A stretch of 64,000 nt of DNA from Gammaproteobacteria bacterium. GTDB taxonomy: Bacteria > Pseudomonadota > Gammaproteobacteria > Pseudomonadales > Azotimanducaceae. The translations under genes were made by a program, and so were the position numbers. Under the pieces are notes generated by a model that made no database searches, was not told where the DNA came from, and was given only the letters and a program-made list of their open reading frames with translations. Location: the NCBI GenBank assembly GCA_002690865.1, contig NZGG01000001.1, forward strand, positions 1 through 64,000. The letters are read 5' to 3'. Shown here piece after piece: positions 8,807 to 18,397 of this stretch; the first letter of the stretch is position 1, and every line of letters starts with the position of its first letter.

Positions 8807-9779
8807 TCATCCTTCTGTTTCCATACTAATTCCAAACTTCAATGGCCACGACCTACTTTCACGCAATCTCCCCTCAGTTCTAACATGTTCGAATCAATAT
8901 CCAGGTATTAGCGAAGTTATTGTGATTGATGATGCTTCAACTGAGGAAAGGTTCGAGGAAATAAAATCTTCATTTAAAACTGTCATATTTCTCCAACACG
9001 AAACTAATAAGGGTTTTAGTGAAGCTATTAATACTGGTGTAAAAGCTGCAGTTGGTGAGCTCATCTTCCTCTTAAATTCTGATGTTTCTCCAGGAAGTAC
9101 CTCAGTAACTGAACTTGTGGCCTTCTTCCACCAGAAAGACATATTTTCCGTATCCCCTCTAATAGTTGACGAAAACAACAACCCTAATGACTACTCCTGG
9201 AACTTAAGAGCCTTCGCTTGGGGAAAGCTCTCACGCCAAAAGTGGGACTTGATGACAGCTAAAAAACTGGCAGAGACAGATCAACTACCTACCCTCTATT
9301 CTTCGGGTGGCTCTATGATGGCGCGCAAAGAAATGTTTCAAGCTCTGCAAGGTTTTGATCCAATTTTTTACCCCTTTTATTACGAAGACCAAGACCTGGG
9401 GGCAAGAGCATGGAAGCGAGGATGGCGCTCTCTTTTTAATCCTAAAGTAACAGTAGAACACCAGAGGAAAGGAAGCATCCAAAGTGAAATACCCTCCTGG
9501 AGGATAAAATTGATGCAGAGAAGGAATAGTTTAATTTTTGACTGGATTCATCTTGGTATACTACGACTACTTCTTTCTAGATCACCTCAATATTTGAAGC
9601 AAATATTTACTCGAACGTTGATAGGAGACTGGAAGTTTTTGTTGGCCTTTCTTTTAGCTTTATCACTATTACCTAAAATAGTATTTCGTCGATTCTCTAA
9701 CTCTTCTAGTAGAAGATATGATCACGTTGTACAACAAATTAATCAGGAAGTGGCGAGGCTAAAAGCATCCTTAAAATAA
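8793..9779 (+). CDS. Family 2 glycosyltransferase
   Basis: A 328-residue GT-A fold glycosyltransferase. Near the N-terminus are VSILIPNFNG and VIDDAST, then a DVS metal/nucleotide motif in LLNSDVSPG, and YYEDQDLGARAWKRGWRS, the ED motif usual for GT2 enzymes of the rhamnosyltransferase-like type. A hydrophobic segment near residues 280-300 (FLLAFLLALSLLP) suggests membrane association. It would add a sugar from a nucleotide donor to the lipid-linked repeat unit; donor and acceptor are unknown. It overlaps the upstream polymerase-like gene by 14 bases, so the two are co-transcribed. ATG codons at 8793 and 8799 are both possible starts. Confidence 0.87.
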   Translation: MLMSNHPSVSILIPNFNGHDLLSRNLPSVLTCSNQYPGISEVIVIDDASTEERFEEIKSSFKTVIFLQHETNKGFSEAINTGVKAAVGELIFLLNSDVSPGSTSVTELVAFFHQKDIFSVSPLIVDENNNPNDYSWNLRAFAWGKLSRQKWDLMTAKKLAETDQLPTLYSSGGSMMARKEMFQALQGFDPIFYPFYYEDQDLGARAWKRGWRSLFNPKVTVEHQRKGSIQSEIPSWRIKLMQRRNSLIFDWIHLGILRLLLSRSPQYLKQIFTRTLIGDWKFLLAFLLALSLLPKIVFRRFSNSSSRRYDHVVQQINQEVARLKASLK

Positions 9780-9817
9780 TACTATCCAACTTTTTATCTG
9801 CAAAGATTTCAAAAATA

Positions 9818-11737
9818 TTAACCCTTAATCACCGTCACATTATCTCCCTTGATCTCTGCAACTTTGACAGCAGAGTCAACAGATTCTTGATCTAGGATGT
9901 AACCTGGCACCGCTTGTTTGAGCAGCTTTTGCAGCAAAAGATAATCTTTATTTTGACAGGCCTGCTCTAATGATACACAAATTTCCTCTATGGTTTTAAA
10001 GGATAAACATTCCTCTCTGGCCTTCATTATTTTTGGATGCTCAGTCCCCGTCACCAGTTGGCCTATTATTAGCTCTTCCTTAAGTTTTTCACCCGGACGA
10101 AGGCCCGTATAAACGATATCGATAAAATCATCTTGGTTTTCTAAACCATTTGGCTTACCAACTCGCTTACCATGCAGATGAATCATCTTTTTAGCAAAAT
10201 CCAAAATACGAACAGGGTCTCCCATATCGAGCAAAAATAGCTCACCGTCCGTCGCCATGGCACCAGCCTGAATTACAAGCTCAGCCGCCTCTGATGTAGT
10301 CATGAAAAATCGATCTGCTTCTTTATGCGTCACTGTAACGGGGCCACCCTTTTCTATCTGATGCCTGAAGAGCGGCAGTATTGAACCCGATGAGCCAAGC
10401 ACATTTCCGAACCTTACCATGCAATATCGAGTCTCAGATTCCAAAGCCGCAAAACCCTGGATAACCAGTTCCGCAAGACGTTTGCTCACACCCATGACAC
10501 TACTCGCCCGCACTGCTTTATCAGTAGAAATCAGCACGAGTTTATCTACTCCATTTTGGTGCGCGGCTTGAGCAACGTACCAAGTACCCAAAACATTATT
10601 GCGTAATCCTTCTACAATATTTCGCTCCACCATCGGCACATGCTTATAAGCAGCGGCGTGATAAACAGTACTAACAGAAAAGTCTTCCATTACCTTAGCG
10701 ATATAAACCTTGTTAAGAACAGACCCTAGTAGAAAAACAAGCTCTACTTTAACCTCATTTTCTAAGAGTTCCTGTTCCAAAGAATAAAGAGCAAATTCTG
10801 AATTATCGTATAAAACCAACCTCTTCGGATTAGCCTTAAGAATCTTGCGACAGAGCTCGCTCCCAATAGTACCGCCTGCTCCCGTAACAAGAACGCTCTT
10901 TCCTTCAATTGAATCGCGAAGTAAATTCTCATCTGGTGGCACCATATCTCTGCCCAGAAGATCACTGATATCAATCTCCTCGATTTGAGCAACGTCAGCT
11001 TGTCCTGTTATAAGTTGACTAATATCAGGCACGGTACTGATCTGAATAGGCAACCTTGATAGCTCATTGAGAATTCTCCCGCGCTGTTCGAACGTCGCGG
11101 AAGGAATGGCAAGCAATATTCGTTTAATACCGAACTCTTTAACCAAACGACTTAAATACGCTGGCTCATAGACTCGGATGCCATGGATAGTATTTCTTCG
11201 TAATGACTGATTATCGTCAATGAATACTACTGGTATGAACTCTGCATTATTTAGTAATGTGATAGCCAGCTGTGCTCCAGACTCTCCAGCACCATAAATA
11301 GCGACGGGCTCTCTTTGGAGATAGTTATTAAAAATCCCGTAAAAATAGGCTCGCACAATTAACCGTCCACCCCCCACCATCATTATTGCAACAAACCAAT
11401 AAATCATTGGCGCAGATCGAGGGAAACTTTCAGCGTTAGAAATATAAGCAATTATTGACACAGCAAAGGTAGAAAGGGTTACGCCTTGAATCACTGGTAA
11501 CATTGAACTGGGACCGATATATCTGACTATTGCCCGGTACAAGTCGAGTTTAATAAAAGATACTACGCCAACTAGAGAGACAGCCGGGAATAACCACCAA
11601 AATGAACTCATATCTTTGTAGAAGTCACCATACCGAAGGGCAATAGCCAACCATAGAGCAGCACCTAGAATAAGCGCATCAGCTACCATCATAAAATAGC
11701 GCTTTTGCTGATCCGAGTGTTGAGTATCTTCCTGCAT
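9818..11737 (-). CDS. wbpM: Membrane-bound nucleoside-diphosphate-sugar 4,6-dehydratase (WbpM/CapD-like)
   Basis: A 639-residue protein of the large FlaA1/WbpM family. Four hydrophobic segments lie in the first 130 residues, followed by a first Rossmann-like domain (AIYGAGESG near 147) and a second with GAGGTIGSE (286-294). In the catalytic region STDKA is followed by VMGVSKR, where Met (M415) replaces the usual Tyr of YxxxK; this Ser-Met-Lys triad is typical of WbpM. The family converts UDP-GlcNAc to UDP-4-keto-6-deoxy-GlcNAc for O-antigen sugars such as QuiNAc or FucNAc. Its ATG overlaps the TGA of the WbpL/WecA-like gene, the same pairing as wbpL-wbpM in Pseudomonas. Confidence 0.92.
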   Translation of the reverse strand: MQEDTQHSDQQKRYFMMVADALILGAALWLAIALRYGDFYKDMSSFWWLFPAVSLVGVVSFIKLDLYRAIVRYIGPSSMLPVIQGVTLSTFAVSIIAYISNAESFPRSAPMIYWFVAIMMVGGGRLIVRAYFYGIFNNYLQREPVAIYGAGESGAQLAITLLNNAEFIPVVFIDDNQSLRRNTIHGIRVYEPAYLSRLVKEFGIKRILLAIPSATFEQRGRILNELSRLPIQISTVPDISQLITGQADVAQIEEIDISDLLGRDMVPPDENLLRDSIEGKSVLVTGAGGTIGSELCRKILKANPKRLVLYDNSEFALYSLEQELLENEVKVELVFLLGSVLNKVYIAKVMEDFSVSTVYHAAAYKHVPMVERNIVEGLRNNVLGTWYVAQAAHQNGVDKLVLISTDKAVRASSVMGVSKRLAELVIQGFAALESETRYCMVRFGNVLGSSGSILPLFRHQIEKGGPVTVTHKEADRFFMTTSEAAELVIQAGAMATDGELFLLDMGDPVRILDFAKKMIHLHGKRVGKPNGLENQDDFIDIVYTGLRPGEKLKEELIIGQLVTGTEHPKIMKAREECLSFKTIEEICVSLEQACQNKDYLLLQKLLKQAVPGYILDQESVDSAVKVAEIKGDNVTVIKG

Positions 11738-12762
11738 CAGTTCTCTAGGCTAGTAAGACGAGGCTTGTTTTGACCAGCACCACACAGAAATTGTACTAGT
11801 AAAAGCGGTAGATAAGACAATAATACCAGAAGGGGTCCGTATTCAGGAAAAAATTGTACAAAAAACGCGATAGGTAACAACCAAAAAATATTAATCGCAA
11901 TTATACTATACAGGGTTTTTTTATCGCCAATGGTCCGTGTCATATGCTGATAAGCGTGCTGACTATGTGCATTGTAGATTTTCTCTCCTCGCAACAAACG
12001 AGTCACGATAGTCAAGCAGGCATCTGTGAAAAAATATCCGGAGAGGATAATCCAGCTCCATACAGAAACATCATGGTGGGATAAGATAATCAAACCCAGC
12101 ATAAGTCCTAGAAAACCACTTCCCGCATCACCCATAAATAATCTTGCAGGAGGCCAATTCAACATCAGAAACCCGACCGATACGGAAGCCAGCAATAAAT
12201 TGAACATATACCAATCATTACCCTGTATCTCGACTAACAAAATCCCTGCAGCGCATACGAATATTGCTTCAGAAGCAGCCAAGCCATCGATACCATCCAT
12301 AAAATTATATAGATTAATAAGCCATAAAAGGGCTATCGCACCAAAAATTGAGGTAATTAAATTCGGCTCTACGAGAAAACCAAATAACTCAATGACAGGA
12401 AAATCAATCCAGTAGATACACCAACCTGCACACACCCCATGAATACTTGCTCGAATTTCCCATCGTAACTTTTTCACATCATCAATAAAGCCAACTAGGC
12501 CAACGGGCAAACCTGCAAGCGATGACATAAAAATATGGGTATGCACAAGACCCATATACCACAAGAAAGCAAATCCAATATAAAACCAGAGTACTAGAAC
12601 AATGCCAGCACCTGTTGGAGTCGGCTCTACATGTGCACTCCTAACATCGGGATGGTCTAGCAAGCCATATCGATTTGCGAATGATCGATAAAAAAAACAA
12701 CTCAACCAAGTGAGTATGAAAATTGTGGCGAGTAAGAAGAGCAGCATTAAAGCAGCACTCAA
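11737..12762 (-). CDS. Polyprenyl-phosphate sugar-1-phosphate transferase (WecA/WbpL-like)
   Basis: A 341-residue polytopic protein of the MraY/WecA family. Diagnostic motifs are the aspartate pair in GFIDDVKKLRW (D94, D95), NLYNFMDGIDG (150-160), GDAGSGFLG, and a histidine-rich HSQHAYQHMTR loop. It transfers a HexNAc-1-phosphate from UDP-sugar to undecaprenyl phosphate, starting O-antigen or capsule repeat-unit synthesis at the inner membrane. It precedes and overlaps the WbpM-like gene, so its substrate is probably the product of that pathway, as for WbpL. The start is TTG at 12762 or ATG at 12747; neither has a strong ribosome-binding site. Family assignment is firm, sugar specificity inferred. 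Confidence 0.9.
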   Translation of the reverse strand: MSAALMLLFLLATIFILTWLSCFFYRSFANRYGLLDHPDVRSAHVEPTPTGAGIVLVLWFYIGFAFLWYMGLVHTHIFMSSLAGLPVGLVGFIDDVKKLRWEIRASIHGVCAGWCIYWIDFPVIELFGFLVEPNLITSIFGAIALLWLINLYNFMDGIDGLAASEAIFVCAAGILLVEIQGNDWYMFNLLLASVSVGFLMLNWPPARLFMGDAGSGFLGLMLGLIILSHHDVSVWSWIILSGYFFTDACLTIVTRLLRGEKIYNAHSQHAYQHMTRTIGDKKTLYSIIAINIFWLLPIAFFVQFFPEYGPLLVLLSYLPLLLVQFLCGAGQNKPRLTSLEN

Positions 12763-12897
12763 AATCTGACCAAGATAGAGTAATCAATATTCATTCTTGA
12801 AATAGAGCGGAAGGAGTCAAGCAAAAGACTGTCCTTGATTACAAAGCAACTGAGCGCCGAACGATTTATTTTTTGCTTTCTATCTTAATCTCTTTTT

Positions 12898-13437
12898 TTA
12901 ATTATATGCCTTGTCATCACCATTCTCTAACCCACAGAGGTTGGCACATCGAGAATTCAACATATACGCACCAATAGCAAAGGTAAGATCCATGATTTGT
13001 TTACTTGTAAAGAGATCAGCCATCACTGCAAGCGTTTTATCTGTCGGTTTCGCATCTACCGTAACCTCGGTCGTAAACTGGATCACCAGCTTCTCTACAC
13101 TACTAAACAAATCAGACTCTGTGTCTCCTGCAATTAACGCATCTAATTGTTTCTGATTCCCCCCACGCCGGATCATTCCTCTACCGTGGTTACCCCACTC
13201 GTAAGAAGACTTAGCAAGTACACTAGCCTGAACTACAGCGATTTCTTTTAGTAACAGCGGCATACCTCCTTCTGTCTCAGTCCAAACTGTGCGATTAAAG
13301 CCGGTATAAGCTACAAATGCTTCAGGAGTATGAGCCCAAGCATGGAAAAGAGCCAAATCAAATGAATAGCTTTCCCATTTTTCTTTTAGCGCAGGATCGG
13401 TTACATCTTCTTTCGATAAAAGGGGCAGCTTATTCAT
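12898..13437 (-). CDS. Carboxymuconolactone decarboxylase / AhpD-like family protein
   Basis: A 179-residue soluble, alpha-helical protein. The central segment (LLLKEIAVVQASVLAKSSYEWGNHGRG) is typical of the carboxymuconolactone decarboxylase fold in its common SxYEWxxH form. It lacks the CxxC pair of true AhpD peroxiredoxin partners, so reductase activity is unlikely. The substrate cannot be deduced. It is a single gene downstream of tRNA-Pro on the same strand and upstream of the polysaccharide genes, with a 135-base gap before wecA that shows no clear terminator. Length is normal for the family. Confidence 0.8.
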   Translation of the reverse strand: MNKLPLLSKEDVTDPALKEKWESYSFDLALFHAWAHTPEAFVAYTGFNRTVWTETEGGMPLLLKEIAVVQASVLAKSSYEWGNHGRGMIRRGGNQKQLDALIAGDTESDLFSSVEKLVIQFTTEVTVDAKPTDKTLAVMADLFTSKQIMDLTFAIGAYMLNSRCANLCGLENGDDKAYN

Positions 13438-13524
13438 TATTATTCTCCATCTAAATAATCACATTTAATCGGTGTATTTTTCATTTTTTTGAGGCTAAAA
13501 AGGCCAAGCATCACAAAAAATAAC

Positions 13525-13601
13525 TGGTCGGGACGGCTGGATTTGAACCAACGACCACCACACCCCCAGTGTGGTGCGCTACCAGACTGCGCTACGCCCC
13601 G
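13525..13601 (-). tRNA. tRNA-Pro (anticodon GGG)
   Basis: A 77-base cloverleaf on the minus strand with encoded CCA. Acceptor CGGGGCG pairs with CGTCCCG (one G-U). The D arm is GCGC/GCGC, the anticodon arm CCACA/TGTGG encloses loop CTGGGGG, giving anticodon GGG, and the T arm GTTGG/CCAGC encloses TTCAAAT. The gene lies 39 bases after the metalloprotease stop. In Pseudomonas the same tRNA directly follows the merR-type gene next to ihfA, so a two-gene insertion separates them here. A TACAAT hexamer 12 bases upstream could be a -10 element. Confidence 0.97.
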
Positions 13602-13640
13602 AGGAAATCATTGTACTCCCTGCGGAGACTAGAATTAAGT

Positions 13641-16600
13641 CTATTCAGACACTCGGCTCAAATTAGTTAAAAACCCTGCAGGGGTATCAAGTAAGCTTTG
13701 TACCTGCAATGTAGTATCCGATGTAATCTGTAGACGCCATTTCCCTGCACCATCACCGAGGGCACCAACGAACTTTTCACTACCCTTCTCTAGTTCCTCA
13801 GAGGAAATTGAGATTGCACTACTACCCATGATATTGAAGTTTACTTCGCCACTCTCTGAACCCCCGTCATCAAATCCCGTCACCATGACTGATCCTTGCT
13901 GTGATGAGGTATTAACAATACGCAGAGAACTACGCTGATTAGTATTACTCGCTGGGTTGAAAATGAAAACATCGCTGAGTCCAGAGGCTACCGGAACCGT
14001 TCTGCTTAGGTTCGTCAAAAAGCCATCCGGGGTGCGCACCAGACTCATTACTTCAAGATCAAGAGATGAGCTCACCGTCAGTTGCCAGCGACCATTCCCT
14101 GAACCTAACAACCCACTTAGTCCTTTATTTAAATTACCATTCTCTAGGTCTCCAGATACCATCTGTTTTGATGCGAAAGGACGAAGCGTAAACATTACAT
14201 CACCACCGGGTGCAATATTGCCATTGTCATCAATCGCAGAGATAGTGACCGTACCAACAGCATTATCTTTATTGATGATCCTTAAGAAAGTTTGTCTATC
14301 TATCTGACTTGCAGGATTAGCAAAGTGAATCTCATGACTTCCATTTAACGCAGTACCAACCATCCCTGATAAATTTGTCAAGAAGCCATCCTGTGTTCTA
14401 ATCAAACTCATCACTTTAAGGTCGAGCGATGACGCTACAGTCAGTCTCCACTTACCTGTGCCATCACCAAGGCTACCGATCAAACCTTTACCGAGATTTC
14501 CTTTCTCCAGATCCTGAGCAGTCATTTGTTTTGCTTGGTTTGCATCAAGAGTAAAGCTCACAGAACCAGCAGACGTAATCCCGATATCATCGATGCCCGT
14601 AATCGTTACCGTACCGCTATTCTCGGTAGTATTGACTACACGAATGAAGGTTTGCTGATTGGTATTACTCGCAGGGTTAGCAAAGTAGATAATATTGCTG
14701 CCATCCTCTTCCGGTACGACATCATTGAGACTCGTCAAAAATCCATCTGTTGTTCGTATAAGTCCCATGACTTTAATTGGATTGCTCGAGCGGACCGCGA
14801 GTTGCCATTTACCCTGGCCATCGCATAACCTATTGTCAATACCTTTACTCATATTGCCGGTTTCGATATCCTGACTATTTATCTGCTTAGCGCCTTGGGC
14901 AGGCAGAGTAAAGGTAATGGGATCTCTTTTACTGCGATTGCCTCTATCGTCAATCGCGTAGAGTTCAATATCGGTCTGGGTAGCATTGTTATTTACAAAC
15001 CGCAGGAAAGTCTGCTGATTAAGATTGCTACCTGGATTAACAAAGTAAACTGACTGTTCGTGCTGCAAGCTTGAATCAGTCGGTAACGGTGCAACTCTAT
15101 CTGGCTTCAAACAAACATTCGAAACACTCGCAGAATCACTAGGGTCAGTCCCATTATTAAACTCGAATAAATTAGTCTCACCATCACCATCACCATCGAT
15201 ATTTGCATCATTTTCATCTAGCGGATTAAATCCATAATTCAACTCGAACACATCAGGCATTCCATCATTATCATCATCCGCGTCAGCGTTATTACCAATG
15301 CCGTCTAGGTCAGTATCGAGGGATTCATTTAGGTCAAGTGGGAATGCATCTTCATCATCAAGGACTCCATCGTTATCATCATCTAGATCTTCGAAATTTA
15401 TTAGCCCATCAGAATCCGAATCAGGTGGATCCGATGCCCAGTTCGCGACTTGAAATCGGACCGTATTTAAGGAGAGCGCAGCGTCAGCCCCAGATTCAAG
15501 GTCCATCCTATCAGTGCCACAATCGTAGGAAGCACCACTATTCCCGACGCATAGCATGTTTGGCGTCGAGAATTTACGCAAGGTAGGAGCCCATGAAAAG
15601 CCATCTGCATAGCTCATAATCGTTACAAATTCTCCGTCGATCCCGTGTCCACGTGACCAAAAAAAAGTTCCTCTATCGCTTACTTCAAGCTTATCGTGCG
15701 CAAGGCCCATGTTATGACCGAATTCATGGCTAGTGACAGAACTGTGACAATCAATATATGCAGTAGAGAATGGTTTCCAAGCATCTTTGAAATCGCCCTC
15801 AAAACCTAATCTCGTCAGGTTACCTATGCCACAACTATCTGCTTCGTCAAATAAGGGCCGGTATAAAATAACGAGATCAGCTCCAACAGAAGATCTGAGA
15901 GCATAAAGGTCAGAAAATACGCCTTCTTGCTCAATCATGGCATCTAGGACTATGTCATCTTGAACTAACTCACTGAATTGGACTTCCTCTAGATGCACAA
16001 GTCGAAATACTGCATCAACGCCGCTGTCCTCAAGGGCTGAGTTCCCATATTCCAGAACGTGAATAATACGCGCCTCTAAATCTGCATATAAGTCCTTCAC
16101 TCCTGGAGTATAGAGGACCATCACATCAAGAATACTGCTGTCAGGCCTGCTAGCGGCATCACCTGGATTGGTCTGCATTAATGACTCATTAAAGTCACTG
16201 ACACCATCGGAGTCGGTATCTTTAAGGGTATCAATTGAATTAACCTGAAAATCCCGATGTTGCACAGGGATGGGTGCAGAGACGTTTTGCCATAGGTAAT
16301 GTTGCGCATCGTCAGTTCCCTTAAGAGATAAATGAACATATTCATAATCGGTAATGGTACCAAAGGGCATAGTAATCGAAACCGCTTCACTCTCCTCATA
16401 GGGCTCCAAAGAATACTCCAAAGGATACTCCCACAATCGATAGTAACCTGCCCAATATTCTTGCGTTGCAAATAAACCTAAATGAACAGATAAAGGGGGT
16501 ACTGTATCAGTAGGCGAGGTGTTCTTGATGGCAGGCAGATTAATTGTGACCTCATCCATTCCACTGGAAAAAGTTGCAGTAGCGATTCCATCAAGATATA

Positions 16601-17039
16601 ACCCAACATAACCGCTGCCCCCAGTAGCTTCATCTAAAAACACCTCCGGCACAAATCGCATTTCATCTTGAGTCACCCAAGAACCATCTACAGTCTCTTG
16701 AAGATAACCACGAATTTCGTAATCTCCTTCAAGATTATATTCCCAGAAAGGGAACTGAATTGAATAATCAGTGGGGAGCATTTCTCCTACACCTAATCGA
16801 TTAGGAAAATATGCTTCTCCCAGAAAATAGTCCGAGCCTTGCTTCTGAGCAATGACCAATACCCTAATGTCACCAGTCACCTCAGGGCCGAGATTTCTGA
16901 TACCCCCTTGCATAATGGCTGAAGTAGGACTCCCACTTTTATAGACACAAGGGCAAATAAACTCTACCTCTCCTTGCGCTTTCTGACTCGCAAGCATACA
17001 GAACAGGAGAATGGAGAAACTATAATATAACCTAATCAT
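13641..17039 (-). CDS. Secreted multidomain zinc metalloprotease with calcium-binding and fourfold C-terminal repeats
   Basis: 1132 residues. A signal peptide (about 1-23, ending KAQG) is followed by a beta-rich N-terminal region to about 270. DTDSDGVSDFNE (274-285) is a thrombospondin-type-3-like calcium motif. A reprolysin/M12-like zincin domain spans about 302-530, with HEFGHNMGLAHD (438-449; zinc ligands H438, H442, H448) and Met-turn IMSY (474-477). Aspartate-rich type-3 repeats fill about 538-635. Four copies of a roughly 110-residue repeat cover about 662-775, 782-892, 903-1012 and 1023-1128, each with NPxSNxNxQ, a GxDD or AIDD turn, GKWxL and DGFLTxL. Probably exported to digest extracellular protein. 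The start overlaps the upstream anchored protein, suggesting co-expression. Substrate unknown. Confidence 0.85.
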   Translation of the reverse strand: MIRLYYSFSILLFCMLASQKAQGEVEFICPCVYKSGSPTSAIMQGGIRNLGPEVTGDIRVLVIAQKQGSDYFLGEAYFPNRLGVGEMLPTDYSIQFPFWEYNLEGDYEIRGYLQETVDGSWVTQDEMRFVPEVFLDEATGGSGYVGLYLDGIATATFSSGMDEVTINLPAIKNTSPTDTVPPLSVHLGLFATQEYWAGYYRLWEYPLEYSLEPYEESEAVSITMPFGTITDYEYVHLSLKGTDDAQHYLWQNVSAPIPVQHRDFQVNSIDTLKDTDSDGVSDFNESLMQTNPGDAASRPDSSILDVMVLYTPGVKDLYADLEARIIHVLEYGNSALEDSGVDAVFRLVHLEEVQFSELVQDDIVLDAMIEQEGVFSDLYALRSSVGADLVILYRPLFDEADSCGIGNLTRLGFEGDFKDAWKPFSTAYIDCHSSVTSHEFGHNMGLAHDKLEVSDRGTFFWSRGHGIDGEFVTIMSYADGFSWAPTLRKFSTPNMLCVGNSGASYDCGTDRMDLESGADAALSLNTVRFQVANWASDPPDSDSDGLINFEDLDDDNDGVLDDEDAFPLDLNESLDTDLDGIGNNADADDDNDGMPDVFELNYGFNPLDENDANIDGDGDGETNLFEFNNGTDPSDSASVSNVCLKPDRVAPLPTDSSLQHEQSVYFVNPGSNLNQQTFLRFVNNNATQTDIELYAIDDRGNRSKRDPITFTLPAQGAKQINSQDIETGNMSKGIDNRLCDGQGKWQLAVRSSNPIKVMGLIRTTDGFLTSLNDVVPEEDGSNIIYFANPASNTNQQTFIRVVNTTENSGTVTITGIDDIGITSAGSVSFTLDANQAKQMTAQDLEKGNLGKGLIGSLGDGTGKWRLTVASSLDLKVMSLIRTQDGFLTNLSGMVGTALNGSHEIHFANPASQIDRQTFLRIINKDNAVGTVTISAIDDNGNIAPGGDVMFTLRPFASKQMVSGDLENGNLNKGLSGLLGSGNGRWQLTVSSSLDLEVMSLVRTPDGFLTNLSRTVPVASGLSDVFIFNPASNTNQRSSLRIVNTSSQQGSVMVTGFDDGGSESGEVNFNIMGSSAISISSEELEKGSEKFVGALGDGAGKWRLQITSDTTLQVQSLLDTPAGFLTNLSRVSE

Positions 17040-17682
17040 TAGCCTCTCCTCTTATATCTTGCTTCTTAAAAGAGGGCTCTCGTATTTTTTCTAAGACATA
17101 ATCTGACTTTACATAATCAATGTGCTGATCCATATTTTTTGAAGGTACCAGCCATCCATAGGAAGCAGTACCCACGAGCTCATAGCTTCCCTGCGGGGTA
17201 CCCAAGTTAGCAAAGGTACTGTTCTGACCGAGAGTCAGTAATAACTCAACAGCATCGTCAACACTAGTCGCAGTAATTACTTTGATTCCACGTAGTTGGC
17301 TTTTTACTTGTGTAACAGTGACCGTAAAATGGGAGTCTATCTGCGGAATAAAAATCGTTATATTTTCCCCTACGGTTATTTCCCAAGACCATTTTATTTT
17401 AAGCGCTAGTGGTATTGCACCCTCAACATTGCCCTGGTAACCCCGTATCTCTGGAATATAATCTCCTTCAATTACAGACCACATCACCAGAGGTGCTCTT
17501 GTTTGAATTTGTAGTTTTCTTCCCGAGTCATTAAGTGATCTGGAATTAGATACCCATTCACTAACTAATGAATCAGGGGAACTTAACCCATTAAATGCAC
17601 CCCATGACCCAATACTTAACCACGCAAATCCAGCACTGAGTAAGATTAGAATGAGAATGAGCGTGACAATTAAAATTTTCAT
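17032..17682 (-). CDS. Unknown membrane-anchored protein coupled to the metalloprotease
   Basis: I do not recognise this 216-residue protein. It begins with a hydrophobic segment (about residues 3-25, MKILIVTLILILILLSAGFA), so it is a signal anchor or exported protein. The rest is soluble and beta-rich, with no cysteines or obvious catalytic motif. Its stop overlaps the metalloprotease start by 8 bases, so the genes are translationally coupled and the protein is likely to act with the protease as an inhibitor, chaperone or anchor; this is inference from position only. It lies 73 bases after the merR-type gene, within a two-gene insertion relative to the usual ihfA/merR/tRNA-Pro order. Confidence 0.6.
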   Translation of the reverse strand: MKILIVTLILILILLSAGFAWLSIGSWGAFNGLSSPDSLVSEWVSNSRSLNDSGRKLQIQTRAPLVMWSVIEGDYIPEIRGYQGNVEGAIPLALKIKWSWEITVGENITIFIPQIDSHFTVTVTQVKSQLRGIKVITATSVDDAVELLLTLGQNSTFANLGTPQGSYELVGTASYGWLVPSKNMDQHIDYVKSDYVLEKIREPSFKKQDIRGEAND

Positions 17683-17755
17683 TACTCGTAAACATCAGTT
17701 TTTGACGGTTGGGTAAACAAGGGAGGATGAAAACTTCTCTTACATTCAAGTATCG

Positions 17756-18121
17756 TTATGGTTTTAAACCCTTTAGAAGGTCTTCTAGCTCACTCACCAT
17801 CTGATGGATTAGCTGCTTATATTGAGTACTATCTTTTCTATGATCTTCACCAGACAAGCGCTGTTTAGCCCCTCCGATGGTGAACCCTTGATCATAAAGC
17901 AATGACCTAATCTGCCGAATCATCAAGACGTCCTGTCGCTGATAGTAACGGCGATTTCCTCGTCTCTTGATTGGTTTTAGCTGAAGGAACTCTTGTTCCC
18001 AATAGCGCAGCACATGAGGTTTTACGGCACAAAGACTACTGACTTCGCCGATAGTGAAGTATATCTTTCCTGGAATCGGCGGTAACTCTGCGTTATTGTC
18101 GAGATCCTGCATATGCTTCAA
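17756..18121 (-). CDS. MerR-family transcriptional regulator
   Basis: A 121-residue MerR-type protein. Its winged-helix domain (about 20-90) reads [25 protein letters not shown], then [15 protein letters not shown], the standard MerR DNA-binding helices, followed by a short helical C-terminus. No effector-binding cysteines are seen, so the signal is unknown. It begins inside the last codons of ihfA (29-base overlap from 18121; an ATG at 18112 is also possible). This ihfA-merR pair is conserved across gammaproteobacteria. The conserved position implies co-transcription with the pheST-ihfA operon. Confidence 0.88.
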   Translation of the reverse strand: MKHMQDLDNNAELPPIPGKIYFTIGEVSSLCAVKPHVLRYWEQEFLQLKPIKRRGNRRYYQRQDVLMIRQIRSLLYDQGFTIGGAKQRLSGEDHRKDSTQYKQLIHQMVSELEDLLKGLKP

Positions 18122-18395
18122 CTCTGGCTTTTAACTTCTGGCCCGGCCTAAATGTAACTACTCTTCGCGCCGAAACCGGAATCTCCTCTCCAGTCTTTGG
18201 ATTACGACCCGGCCGCTGACTCTTATCTCTAAGATCAAAATTACCAAATCCAGATAATTTGATGTGCTCATTGCCCTCTAAAGAGATTCTCATTTCCTCA
18301 AAAAATAAATCGACAACTTCCTTGGCTTCTCGCTTATTTAAGCCAAGCTCGTCAAACAACTTTTCTGCCATTTCGGCCTTTGTTAACGCGACCAT
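18093..18395 (-). CDS. ihfA: Integration host factor subunit alpha
   Basis: A 100-residue DNA-bending protein of the HU/IHF family with the alpha-subunit signature [25 protein letters not shown] and the DNA-arm segment [22 protein letters not shown]. It pairs with IhfB, encoded at about 31.1 kb in this window, to make the sequence-specific heterodimer used in recombination and sigma-54 promoter activation. That is relevant to the amtB promoter described here. The ATG lies two bases after the pheT stop and the 3' end overlaps the merR-type gene, the usual pheT-ihfA operon order. Length is exactly typical. Confidence 0.97.
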   Translation of the reverse strand: MVALTKAEMAEKLFDELGLNKREAKEVVDLFFEEMRISLEGNEHIKLSGFGNFDLRDKSQRPGRNPKTGEEIPVSARRVVTFRPGQKLKARVEAYAGSRQ

Positions 18396-18397
18396 AA

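Noticed and set aside
13641..15070. Possible recent tandem DNA duplication in the metalloprotease gene
   Set aside because: The four protein repeats are well diverged in residues and codons, so they are old domain repeats, not a recent expansion or assembly artefact.
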